Origin: Caldisericota bacterium
GTDB lineage: Bacteria; CG03; B21-G15
Direction: 5' to 3'
DNA: 7,903 bases
Assembly (NCBI GenBank): GCA_003650255.1
Contig: QMOP01000058.1
Location: forward strand, 1-7,903
The notes under the pieces were generated by a model. The model was given only the letters and a program-made list of their open reading frames with translations. It did not search any database and was not told the DNA's origin. The position numbers and the translations under genes are program-made. Positions 1 through 6,660 of this stretch are shown here, in pieces (the first letter of the stretch is position 1; each line of letters starts with the position of its first letter).

Positions 1-1180
1 AGTTTAATCCATCTGTAGAGTAATAGAAGTTATAATTTCTCTTCTTCTTTATCTTGAGATAAATAATGTCCACATTAATCCAGTTTATACTTTTCACAAT
101 CTCCTCGTATTCTCCATTTATTTCCTTACCAGCTATAATTTTCTTCCCATTTTCATAACTTTTTACAAGTTTTAAATAATTATCATCATCTTGATAAATA
201 TATATCCCTGCTTCCTGTCCTTTTATACAGGGAGAAAATTTTAACTCTACTTCTACAGCCCAATCTTCTTCAAGATATGGTAGATCCCTTAAAAGAATAT
301 TCTTTTGATCATTAACACTCCTTTTCAAACTTCCATAATCAGTATAGAAGGTAATTACTTCTCTCTCTTTTAAATTCCACTTATCCTTATCTTCCCTTAT
401 AAAAAACCATCCTTCTTCTAAATTTAATCTATTGAATTCATCTTTAAATACCTCTTTGTATCTCTCCTCTAAATTAAAAGAACCGGGAAAGATTATCTCT
501 TCTCCTAAATCTATCTTGTATCTTGTCTCTTTTACCCCACTAAAGTTGTCGGTTGCTTTTATCAAAAATGGGGTATGAGAGGTAACTAAATTCTTATTCT
601 GAAAGAAAAGATGAGGTTTTCCCAGAATAAAATTGCTATAAGGTGGAGTTTTATCTAAAACAATTTTTTGTTCCTTTACATCTTCAATGTTTCCTACAAA
701 ATCAATACTGTAGTATTCAATAAAATATTCTCCATCTTCTAAAGCAAACGACAAATTACTAATGGTAAACGGGCCTTCATAAATATACCATTCACTATTC
801 GCTATTCGCCATTTGCTCTCTTCAATTCCAAAACCTGCACTGTCTCCTTCTACCTCTAAATCATCTACTGCTTCTAAAATTATTAGAGTGTTGATATTTA
901 TATAGGTGCTTACCTGAGTAATATACTTTGGCTCTCCAAAACTGATATTACTCCTTGGTGGCATTATATCCCAGAGCAAAGAAGGAATAAAACCGATCCT
1001 AAGTTTATACTCATTCTTACTTTCACCCATTATTGCCTGTCCCTGACTTGATATTAAACTATTTCTATTAAACTCAATTTCACCTCCAGTGGAGTTAAAA
1101 GAGTAATTGGTGAGATTTTGTTGAGAAAAAAGAATAGCAGTTAATAACCATAAAATTGAAGAAATAATAATTTTCTTCAT
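1..1180 (-). CDS. Gene H: secreted OmpL47-like protein with inserted concanavalin-A-like domain (3' partial)
   Basis: This frame is open from the ATG at 1180 to the window edge, giving 393 visible residues with no stop. Residues 1-19 form a signal peptide (MKKIIISSILWLLTAILFS). Residues 25-66 carry a GGEIEF...GQAIMGES...YKLRIGF segment that I associate with secreted proteins of uncultured bacteria. Residues 75-180 match an OmpL47-type beta domain, with W131-Y134-PF, DGEYFIEYYSID, VGN and a closing DKTPP. A second such domain begins near 181 (ATDNFSGVKETRYKID, 209-224). Around 245 it gives way to a segment resembling the C-terminal concanavalin-A-like domain of beta-xylosidases/DUF1349: KNILLRDLP, QEAGIYIYQDDDNYLKL and FYYSTDG (293-391). 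No catalytic domain is seen. The start overlaps the stop of gene G by one base (TAATG), with GGAG six bases upstream. A carbohydrate- or surface-binding role is inferred. Family-level confidence is moderate. Confidence 0.85.
   Translation of the reverse strand, partial: MKKIIISSILWLLTAILFSQQNLTNYSFNSTGGEIEFNRNSLISSQGQAIMGESKNEYKLRIGFIPSLLWDIMPPRSNISFGEPKYITQVSTYININTLIILEAVDDLEVEGDSAGFGIEESKWRIANSEWYIYEGPFTISNLSFALEDGEYFIEYYSIDFVGNIEDVKEQKIVLDKTPPYSNFILGKPHLFFQNKNLVTSHTPFLIKATDNFSGVKETRYKIDLGEEIIFPGSFNLEERYKEVFKDEFNRLNLEEGWFFIREDKDKWNLKEREVITFYTDYGSLKRSVNDQKNILLRDLPYLEEDWAVEVELKFSPCIKGQEAGIYIYQDDDNYLKLVKSYENGKKIIAGKEINGEYEEIVKSINWINVDIIYLKIKKKRNYNFYYSTDGLN
790..817. repeat. Degenerate heptamer tandem repeat inside gene H
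   Basis: Four back-to-back 7-base units read on the plus strand as ATTCACT, ATTCGCT, ATTCGCC and ATTTGCT, 28 bases in all. They lie in the coding frame of gene H (around residues 122-130, SKWRIANSE), between the beginning of the OmpL47-like domain and its W-Y-PF motif. The unit is not a multiple of three, so the peptide does not repeat. The base composition (TTCGC cores) is richer in GC than the surrounding DNA. It could be a chance match or an inserted short repeat element. Confidence 0.6.
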
Positions 1181-2322
1181 TAATATCTCCAGTTAATCGA
1201 AGTTAACCAGTTTCCTGCTGAATAACTATATTTATAAAATTCCTCATATTCCATATTAGATAAAGCTATCTGCCAATTCCCTTGAAGTTCTATTTCTAAA
1301 TTTCTCCTTAAAGGATAAACTATTGATAAACTAAATATCTGTATCTTTTGGTTAAGCTTTTCCGGCTTATATTCCCCCTTTATATCTTGAATTAATCTCT
1401 CTATATATTTTCTATAACCAAAACTATACCCAAAAGAAAAAGCAAATTTTTTATACTTTTTATTGAAACTAATACTAAACTTCCCATCAATGTAATCATA
1501 AAAATTTGGAATAAACATAAGTTCTCTAACATCAAAATAATTCTGATTTGAATGATTATAGGTTAAACTTAATCCAGCTACCATAAAAATCTTTTTAAAA
1601 ATTAAATAAAATCTTTCCAAATTTATTTCAAAGTTTATATCCCATCTTTTTCTATTAGAATAAAGAGCTGTCTCCTCTACTATATACTGGTCTAAAAAAT
1701 ATTTATATACCAAATACATTTCTAAATTTATCCTTCCATCTCTACTCCAGAATATCTCATTAGAAATATGGTCATAAATATCCTCTCCTGGCTGGGATAA
1801 CCCTATTTTTGAAGCTAAGCTCCAGTAATTAGGAAATTGATAATAGTAAAAATTATAACCAAACCTAACTTTTCTCTTTTCCCATTCTATTCCTAAATTA
1901 TATCTATCATAATCATATAAACCATCTCCCCAGCTCTCATCTTTTGTTTCTCTTACTAATTCTTTTTTATAACCTATTTTTGTCTTGAATTTTAAACCTT
2001 TTTGTTTCTTTATAAGTAATTTAATTAAAAATAAATGATTCTGTGTCTGCTGATATAAAGAACCCCCCTCCGCTAAACGAGTAAAACTTTTTATTCCTTG
2101 ATAATTCCCTTTATAATATAAAAGTAATGCTAACCTCTCGTTAAAGATTATTACTGGTGCTATATCTATAACAAAATTTCCACCAAAAGAAGAAGATTTT
2201 CCTTCATAATAAGAATTCCCCCCTCCAAAATCAGCCATTATTATTGGTTTAACTATAGATTTAGGTATCAATTTTGTTATTCCACAAAAAACAGTGACTA
2301 TAAATATTACTACTATCTTCAT
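1180..2322 (-). CDS. Gene G: probable outer-membrane beta-barrel protein, 380 aa
   Basis: The gene encodes 380 residues with a hydrophobic signal-like start (residues 1-16) whose cleavage site is unclear. The rest alternates short amphipathic strands rich in Tyr, Phe and Trp with polar turns, and ends in SINWRY, an aromatic C-terminus as expected for substrates of the outer-membrane insertion machinery. Distinct blocks are TRLAEGG (81-87), LVRETKDESWGDGLYDYDRY (122-141) and FPNYWSLAS (163-171). These look like family signatures, but I cannot name the family. The region from about 330 onward reads as three or four closing strands (LSIVYPLRRNLEIELQGNW, then SNMEYEEFYKYSYSAGNW). ATG at 2322 overlaps the TGA of gene F (ATGA), and its TAA overlaps the ATG of gene H (TAATG), so translation of F, G and H is probably coupled. 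The likely role is an outer-membrane channel or anchor for its neighbours; this is inferred. The beta-barrel call is likely, the function unknown. Confidence 0.85.
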   Translation of the reverse strand: MKIVVIFIVTVFCGITKLIPKSIVKPIIMADFGGGNSYYEGKSSSFGGNFVIDIAPVIIFNERLALLLYYKGNYQGIKSFTRLAEGGSLYQQTQNHLFLIKLLIKKQKGLKFKTKIGYKKELVRETKDESWGDGLYDYDRYNLGIEWEKRKVRFGYNFYYYQFPNYWSLASKIGLSQPGEDIYDHISNEIFWSRDGRINLEMYLVYKYFLDQYIVEETALYSNRKRWDINFEINLERFYLIFKKIFMVAGLSLTYNHSNQNYFDVRELMFIPNFYDYIDGKFSISFNKKYKKFAFSFGYSFGYRKYIERLIQDIKGEYKPEKLNQKIQIFSLSIVYPLRRNLEIELQGNWQIALSNMEYEEFYKYSYSAGNWLTSINWRY

Positions 2323-2798
2323 CTCTTAGGAAACATTTCTTCATGTAATAATATCCGTTCTTTTGTTTTAATATCAATGGAGTATAAAAGTGTTCTTTCT
2401 TTCTGGGGTAAAACATAAAGTAACTCATCTGAAGAAGGAGACCAGATAATATCAATTCCTCTCTCATTTAATAGGTGTACTTGGTTAGAACCATCTGAAT
2501 TAACTATCCATAGTCCATCCTTCCTGCTGATATAAGCTATTTTCTTGCCATCAGGAGAAATTACACTTTCAACAACTCCCATTGCGATTTCTTTTTTATT
2601 TCCATTTTTATCCATAATAACCAGTATTTCATTAGGTTCTACCCCAATAATAAATAACTTTCTATCCCCTTGAGGAAACCATTGAACATTTCGTATAAGA
2701 GATGTTGGTAATACTCTTTTCTCTTCACCCAAGGACAAAATAGAAAACGTCATCAAAATAGATATGCAGCTCAACCAGATAAATTCTTGTTTTCTCAT
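2319..2798 (-). CDS. Gene F: short secreted TolB/PD40-like three-blade protein
   Basis: The gene encodes 159 residues with a signal peptide at about 1-24 (hydrophobic core to SILSLG, cleavage probably before EEK). The mature part is built of three WD40-like/PD40 units of about 40 residues: 36-74 (VQWFPQGDRKL), 76-114 (SPDGKKIAYISRKDGLWIVN, then SDGS) and 115-152 (WSPSSDELLYVL). The SPDGKKIAY and LWIVNSDGS pattern is characteristic of TolB-type propellers. Full TolB has a six-blade propeller plus an N-terminal domain, so this protein is far too short to close a propeller alone. It is paralogous to gene C, with the same length, layout and ending. It follows gene E by 16 bases with a near-perfect Shine-Dalgarno, and its TGA overlaps the start of gene G (ATGA). 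A periplasmic scaffolding or partner-binding role is inferred. Confidence 0.88.
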   Translation of the reverse strand: MRKQEFIWLSCISILMTFSILSLGEEKRVLPTSLIRNVQWFPQGDRKLFIIGVEPNEILVIMDKNGNKKEIAMGVVESVISPDGKKIAYISRKDGLWIVNSDGSNQVHLLNERGIDIIWSPSSDELLYVLPQKERTLLYSIDIKTKERILLHEEMFPKR

Positions 2799-2801
2799 TT
2801 T

Positions 2802-2811
2802 TCACCTCCTT
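2802..2811 (-). promoter_or_regulatory. Very strong ribosome binding site of gene F
   Basis: On the minus strand this reads AAGGAGGTGA, a ten-base match to the complement of the usual 16S rRNA 3' end. It lies four bases upstream of the ATG at 2798, with six bases between GGAGG and the ATG. It occupies most of the 16-base E-F gap and confirms the start of F. It is the strongest such site in the window, suggesting that F is translated independently and at a high rate despite lying deep in the operon. Confidence 0.9.
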
Positions 2812-2814
2812 CCT

Positions 2815-3771
2815 TTATGGCACATACTCAAACATTTGTTCATGGGCTTTATAATAAATAGCTTCAGGGAAACAACGATCAGGATAGAAAAAATAACTAC
2901 CCGACATAAAAGTAACCATATCTATCTTCCTTCCTTCAAATTCTGATGCTTCAACTATTCTCTCTCGATTAGGAATAGGCCCTGTAAGATTTGTACCAGA
3001 CGTTGCTATAGGAACAATTTCTCCGTTATCTTTAACAGCATAATCATTCCATTTTTCCCATGTTCCATCTCCATAAACTATTGTTGTTTGAATAGGAGCT
3101 TCTTCATCCACTTGGTAAATCTGCTCATATTCTATATTTCCACCAGCTATAAAAGTCCATTTTGCCTCATTATCACTTATTCTTTCCCCTCTCAGTTTCA
3201 GAACGCCATTGACTTCATGTGTAAACTCTCTAAAGACAAGAAAAACTCCATCCCAATTAATATTTTTAAGATTTTCAACTAAATAACCACCTTTAAAAAT
3301 ATCCTTTATATAATCTTTCGTATTGGATAGAAATAATTCTGCTTCTGTAACATAATACTCATATCTTGGAATTGAAGTAATACTCGCCCAGCTATCAATT
3401 AATCTCTTCCAAATATAATAAGTACTATCTTCATACCAGAATTCATAATCAATATCCGGTAAATCTTTATTTATTGTCAATAATCCATATCCCCAATCAA
3501 GTCTTCCTTCTCTAAAATTTAAATTAACCACCTTTATCTGGTTAGGAGCTGGTTTCAAAAGATACGCCTCTATTCTTACCCTATTTCCATAGATATCTAT
3601 CATCTCTTTTCCTATACTATGAATAATACGTTTTTCTTCTTTTATCCATTGCTCATATCTCACATCTTCATGCCTCTCATTCTGTATTTCTATTACAAAT
3701 TCCTGTCCAGAAAAGCCAAAAATCTGTTCCATTTCACATAAGAGAAAGATTAAAACAATTAATCTAACCAT
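2815..3771 (-). CDS. Gene E: secreted protein of unknown function, 318 aa
   Basis: The gene encodes 318 residues beginning with a probable signal peptide (MVRLIVLIFLLCEMEQIFGF, 1-20). C12 does not sit in a good lipobox, so it is more likely a soluble periplasmic or exported protein than a lipoprotein. The body is predicted to be mostly beta. Its most distinctive block is GKEMIDIYGNRVRIEAYLL (54-72), followed by KPAPNQ (73-78), LNFREGRLDWGYG (84-96) and FWYEDSTYYIWKRLIDSW (111-128). I read this as a conserved family signature but cannot attach a name to it. A later half (about 170-250) has further alternating strands, and the C-terminus (287-318) is aromatic. No catalytic motif is recognised. 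The LolA/LolB-type lipoprotein-carrier fold is one possibility on the basis of the open beta pattern, but support is weak. E sits between shaft gene D (18-base gap) and mini-TolB gene F, so a role in handling D or the barrels is plausible. Confidence 0.85.
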   Translation of the reverse strand: MVRLIVLIFLLCEMEQIFGFSGQEFVIEIQNERHEDVRYEQWIKEEKRIIHSIGKEMIDIYGNRVRIEAYLLKPAPNQIKVVNLNFREGRLDWGYGLLTINKDLPDIDYEFWYEDSTYYIWKRLIDSWASITSIPRYEYYVTEAELFLSNTKDYIKDIFKGGYLVENLKNINWDGVFLVFREFTHEVNGVLKLRGERISDNEAKWTFIAGGNIEYEQIYQVDEEAPIQTTIVYGDGTWEKWNDYAVKDNGEIVPIATSGTNLTGPIPNRERIVEASEFEGRKIDMVTFMSGSYFFYPDRCFPEAIYYKAHEQMFEYVP

Positions 3772-3776
3772 TCTTT

Positions 3777-3783
3777 CCTCCTT
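3777..3783 (-). promoter_or_regulatory. Ribosome binding site of gene E
   Basis: On the minus strand this reads AAGGAGG, five bases (AAAGA) before the ATG at 3771. It lies within the 18-base gap after the TAA of gene D and fixes the start of E. Confidence 0.88.
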
Positions 3784-3789
3784 TTTAAT

Positions 3790-5145
3790 TTATTGATACC
3801 CCCATGCAATCCAACCAACTCTATACCGGGTATCTCCCCAATTTATTCGGTCTCTACATTGGATTAAAATCTTTACCCAGAACGCAGTTCTGTTGTCATT
3901 AAATTTGTGTATCCATACCTTACACTTAAATCCTTTGAGCTTTATCCAATCATTACAATTGCTTTCTACCCCTTGCAAAAATACCACCGCTCCTTCAATA
4001 TAAGTAATATCAGGAGGATCTATCCAATATTTGTCATCAATTCTACCACTATCTCCCTCAACATAACCTCCTCCTTCAAACCAGCCGGTTCTTATTATAA
4101 GACGTGGTGTTATCTTTCCTTTTACTACCAAATCTCCTTTTATTTCTACATTTCCAGAAGCATAAATATCTTTTATATTGACTAAATTACCCTCGGAATC
4201 AATCCTTTTTATGCCATCCCCTTCCCCGGTTCTTAATCCATATACTGCATTCACACCATAACCTTTATCATAACCAATTTTCCCTTGTAAAACTTTAAAA
4301 TGCTCTACACCACCAGAAGAATAACCTACATTTGGATCCCATGTTGGTCCTTTTACTACCAAACTTTCATTTTCTATTCCAAACCGGCTTCTTTTGGTCC
4401 CATCTGAGATCTCTATTTCTTTTTTTAAAGAAATACCCTTTTCACATTCTAATAAATCTCCTATTATTACTCTTGGAGTCTCCCCTGTGGGTTTTGGTCC
4501 AGAAATTTTACCTTTTACTGAAAAATTTCCATTACACGTTATCCAACTACTTTCCATGCCCCCATTTTCCACCCATACGTTTCCCCTTACCACTCTTATA
4601 TCACCCTCTACATCTATTCCATTATTTGCCTGTATCTTTCCATTGCTTATTATCCCGTCTGATACCTTTATCTTATTGTTAAAATAATGTTCTCCTTTAC
4701 TGCTAATATATTCAGCTCTATTATTGCTATGTGTTAAATTCAATGATGAAAGTGTATCCGGGGAAAATATTTTTATCCCAGGATATTGATTGTTTGGATT
4801 GAAAAATTTATACCCTCCAGGTGCAACAAAACTTAAACTCACATCCGGCTTATAGTAATCAAGCCAGCCAGATAGATTCTCTATCACCCTAAATAAATCT
4901 GCTCCAGCAATATAAATACTTCCTGAATTTGGTTCTGTATCTCCTCTTGGTAACTTATCAAATATTACTCTTGGAAACTGATGCTCTATCCATAAACGGT
5001 CATCATATAAATCACTTGTATCTCCTACCCGTATCCTTTCCTTTACCTCCAAATTACTCTTCATCACCACTGGTTGTGTTATCTCCATTTCCTTCTCTAT
5101 CACCATTATCTCTTTTCCTTCTTCTGTTGTTGCCTGTTTTATCAT
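3790..5145 (-). CDS. Gene D: fibre-like shaft protein with lectin-like tip, lacking a signal peptide
   Basis: The gene encodes 451 residues and is a paralog of gene A. Shared blocks, in order, are MIKQ...GKE.MVIEKE (1-19), VAPGG.KF.NP (107-117), PGIKI (122-126), GPKP (216-219), PRVIIGDLL (224-232) and EKGI (235-238). Short repeats such as GDIRVVRGNVWVENG, GNFSVKGKI and GDLVVKGKI suggest a beta-helical, probably trimeric shaft, as in phage tail fibres and pilus-tip adhesins. From about 348 a unique tip with three cysteines (397, 408, 430) ends in YRVGWIAWGYQ, reminiscent of the strand that closes H-type lectin domains. D begins exactly where gene A has MIKQ and so lacks the 43 or more preceding residues of A, and it has no signal peptide. 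A TAG lies directly before the ATG, and gene C ends 20 bases upstream, so no N-terminal extension is possible. The start has AAGGG seven bases upstream. Surface adhesion is inferred; the export route is unclear. Confidence 0.87.
   Translation of the reverse strand: MIKQATTEEGKEIMVIEKEMEITQPVVMKSNLEVKERIRVGDTSDLYDDRLWIEHQFPRVIFDKLPRGDTEPNSGSIYIAGADLFRVIENLSGWLDYYKPDVSLSFVAPGGYKFFNPNNQYPGIKIFSPDTLSSLNLTHSNNRAEYISSKGEHYFNNKIKVSDGIISNGKIQANNGIDVEGDIRVVRGNVWVENGGMESSWITCNGNFSVKGKISGPKPTGETPRVIIGDLLECEKGISLKKEIEISDGTKRSRFGIENESLVVKGPTWDPNVGYSSGGVEHFKVLQGKIGYDKGYGVNAVYGLRTGEGDGIKRIDSEGNLVNIKDIYASGNVEIKGDLVVKGKITPRLIIRTGWFEGGGYVEGDSGRIDDKYWIDPPDITYIEGAVVFLQGVESNCNDWIKLKGFKCKVWIHKFNDNRTAFWVKILIQCRDRINWGDTRYRVGWIAWGYQ
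4449..4476 (-). repeat. 28-base direct repeat, copy in gene D
   Basis: These 28 bases are identical to 7215-7242 in gene A, in the same orientation and frame. They encode PRVIIGDLL with every synonymous position the same, while the flanking DNA differs markedly. The most likely causes are shared ancestry of the two shaft genes with strong protein conservation, or local gene conversion. Confidence 0.85.
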
Positions 5146-5152
5146 CTAAAAA

Positions 5153-5157
5153 CCCTT
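5153..5157 (-). promoter_or_regulatory. Ribosome binding site of gene D
   Basis: On the minus strand this reads AAGGG followed by TTTTTAG and the ATG at 5145. It is weaker than the sites of C, E and F. It matters because it supports a true start at this ATG, and therefore a real absence of a signal peptide in D. Confidence 0.65.
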
Positions 5158-5165
5158 ATATCAAA

Positions 5166-5642
5166 TTACCTTTCTTGTATCGGTAAAAAAATCTCTTTAG
5201 AAGAAACTTCTCGTTTCTCTTTCTTCTCTATATTTAAAACATAATTTACAACCCTAATTTTATTCTTATTTATATTTTCTATCACAGTATAAATAATCTC
5301 TTGGCCATCTGGTGAAATCGAAATATTTTTAGCAGGATCCGCAGTTAACTTATCTTTCTTTTGCCCATCGTTTTCAACTTTCCAAATTCCTTCCTCGGTA
5401 GAAAAAACAACCCCTCCTCCATTTGGTAATATTTCTGCACAATTTAACTTTTCCTCTAGATTTAACTCTAAAATTTTCTCCCCATTTTTATTTATTAACA
5501 AAATATTATGTTCGTCCAGAATAATAAGTGCTTTCTCCCCGGTAGAATCCCATTTTGTAATACCTAAGAATGGTATTTCTGCTAAAATACTTCTTTTAAA
5601 AAAGACACACAACAACAGCATACAAAATACAACTTTTTTCAT
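5166..5642 (-). CDS. Gene C: short secreted TolB/PD40-like three-blade protein
   Basis: The gene encodes 158 residues with a signal peptide at about 1-21 (MKKVVFCMLLLCVFFKRSILA, cleavage likely before EIPF). The mature part divides into three PD40-like units of about 40 residues: 27-65 (KWDSTGEKALIILD, then LINKNGEK), 66-105 (ILPNGGGVVFSTEEGIWKVE, then NDGQ) and 106-148 (ISISPDGQEIIYTV, then a Lys/Glu-rich last strand). The IWKVENDG and SPDGQEIIY patterns match the TolB propeller family. Relative to gene F it is the same size, has the same order of motifs and a similar end (E.F.P...R), so the two are paralogs that have diverged strongly. It lies 36 bases after barrel gene B and 20 bases before shaft gene D. 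It is probably periplasmic and binds a partner. With three blades it cannot form the six-blade TolB propeller as a monomer. Confidence 0.87.
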   Translation of the reverse strand: MKKVVFCMLLLCVFFKRSILAEIPFLGITKWDSTGEKALIILDEHNILLINKNGEKILELNLEEKLNCAEILPNGGGVVFSTEEGIWKVENDGQKKDKLTADPAKNISISPDGQEIIYTVIENINKNKIRVVNYVLNIEKKEKREVSSKEIFLPIQER

Positions 5643-5647
5643 AACTT

Positions 5648-5653
5648 CCTCCC
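5648..5653 (-). promoter_or_regulatory. Ribosome binding site of gene C
   Basis: On the minus strand this reads GGGAGG, five bases (AAGTT) before the ATG at 5642. It lies in the 36-base B-C gap, the largest gap in the window. No hairpin or promoter-like element is evident in that gap. Confidence 0.82.
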
Positions 5654-5678
5654 TTTCTACTTTTCATTTTTTTAAACT

Positions 5679-6659
5679 CTACCATCCTGTAGAAAACCCT
5701 ATACACATAAATAATGGACGTGCTACAAATTTTTCTCCTCCTATATGAATTGTAGGTCCATACAAATATCTTATTTCAAAATTCATGTGAATTCTATATC
5801 CTGAAAAAAATTCTATTCCCATACTCAACCATGGATATAAATAAAATTTTCGCACTTCTTCATCCTCAGGATAATATTGGTCATAATCTCCTTCAAAATA
5901 ATAAATCCCACTTCCTATATATCCTGATATCCAACCTGGATATCCAAAGAAATATTTTTTTACTCCTATTGGAAATAAAAACCAAGCATCCTCTCTTACA
6001 TCCTTTTTTTCATTTATAACACTTCTTCTTGCTCTAAAACCTGCTGTCCATAATTCAATTCCCCATCCACCTCTAAAATTCCATTTCCAAGTAAACCCTC
6101 CTCCTGCTAATTTCATGCTTCTTTTTTCTCCCCCAACTATACCCCACTCAAAAAATTTTCTATTTCCTCTATATTTAACTTTATCTCCGGGTTCTATCCT
6201 TTTATCTTTCTTAATCTCATAACTCCTACCAATAGAAATAGCATCAGCAATTGCTCCTATCTCTACTTTCCCTTTATATCTCCCACTTGAATCATAAACT
6301 ATATATACATCCCTCTCATGAACTTTATGAATTGCTCCTTTGTCTATTTCTACAAGATTTCCTTCTGCCCTTCTTACTTTTCCACATTTTTTCCCCTTTT
6401 TTAATGCTTTCTCCAGTTCAGTAAGTAAGTGTTTTAAATATCCTCTTTTATCTTCTGGTTCTCTAATAATAGTTTCTTTTTTATAATAAATAAAAACCTG
6501 TCCTTCTTTTAATTTCTTCAATTCTCTATATACTTCCTTTAAGCTTTTTTGAGTTTCCTTTATTTCTACCCCTTCTTGAGTATCCCCATTTATAGACAAC
6601 ACAAAAATTAAAAATATAATCAAAAATATACATGAACTATTTTTTACTACAATATACAT
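5679..6659 (-). CDS. Gene B: SH3-like domain fused to a C-terminal outer-membrane beta-barrel
   Basis: I choose the ATG at 6659 (326 residues) over the upstream TTG at 6671. The ATG sits one base after the TGA of gene A and gives a cleaner signal or anchor segment (hydrophobic core CIFLIIFLIFVLSI, 10-23). Residues 30-92 are charged and largely helical, with possible coiled coil (LKEVYRELKKLKEG and LTELEKALKKGKK). Residues 93-165 resemble the small beta domain at the C-terminus of FlgT-like proteins: GKVRRAEGNLVEIDKGAI, RDVYIVYD and a closing IEPGDKVKYRG. Residues 168-326 alternate Trp/Tyr/Phe strands with turns (FEWGIVGG, GGWGIELWTAGF, GYPGWISGYIGSGIYY, IHMNFEIRYLYGP) and end in IGFSTGW, a terminal aromatic typical of outer-membrane barrels. 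Its size suits about eight strands. It is coupled to gene A with no clear Shine-Dalgarno. I infer an outer-membrane anchor with a periplasmic arm. It is not a recognised family. Confidence 0.85.
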   Translation of the reverse strand: MYIVVKNSSCIFLIIFLIFVLSINGDTQEGVEIKETQKSLKEVYRELKKLKEGQVFIYYKKETIIREPEDKRGYLKHLLTELEKALKKGKKCGKVRRAEGNLVEIDKGAIHKVHERDVYIVYDSSGRYKGKVEIGAIADAISIGRSYEIKKDKRIEPGDKVKYRGNRKFFEWGIVGGEKRSMKLAGGGFTWKWNFRGGWGIELWTAGFRARRSVINEKKDVREDAWFLFPIGVKKYFFGYPGWISGYIGSGIYYFEGDYDQYYPEDEEVRKFYLYPWLSMGIEFFSGYRIHMNFEIRYLYGPTIHIGGEKFVARPLFMCIGFSTGW

Positions 6660-6660
6660 A

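Noticed and set aside
2261..2467. A 68-codon minus-strand frame across the F-G junction
   Set aside because: It overlaps both F and G in another frame and has no recognisable features; F and G explain the DNA.
4332..4687. Leucine- and proline-rich open frames on the plus strand opposite gene D
   Set aside because: They mirror the purine-rich coding strand of D, have no ribosome binding site and overlap a gene with clear family motifs.
3790..5145. Gene D as a pseudogene
   Set aside because: It has a ribosome binding site, no internal stop, a full shaft and an intact distinct tip. Only the N-terminal export part is missing.
5643..5678. Promoter or terminator in the 36-base B-C gap
   Set aside because: No hairpin with a T-run and no convincing -35/-10 pair; the gap is taken up by the ribosome binding site of C and a purine-rich spacer.
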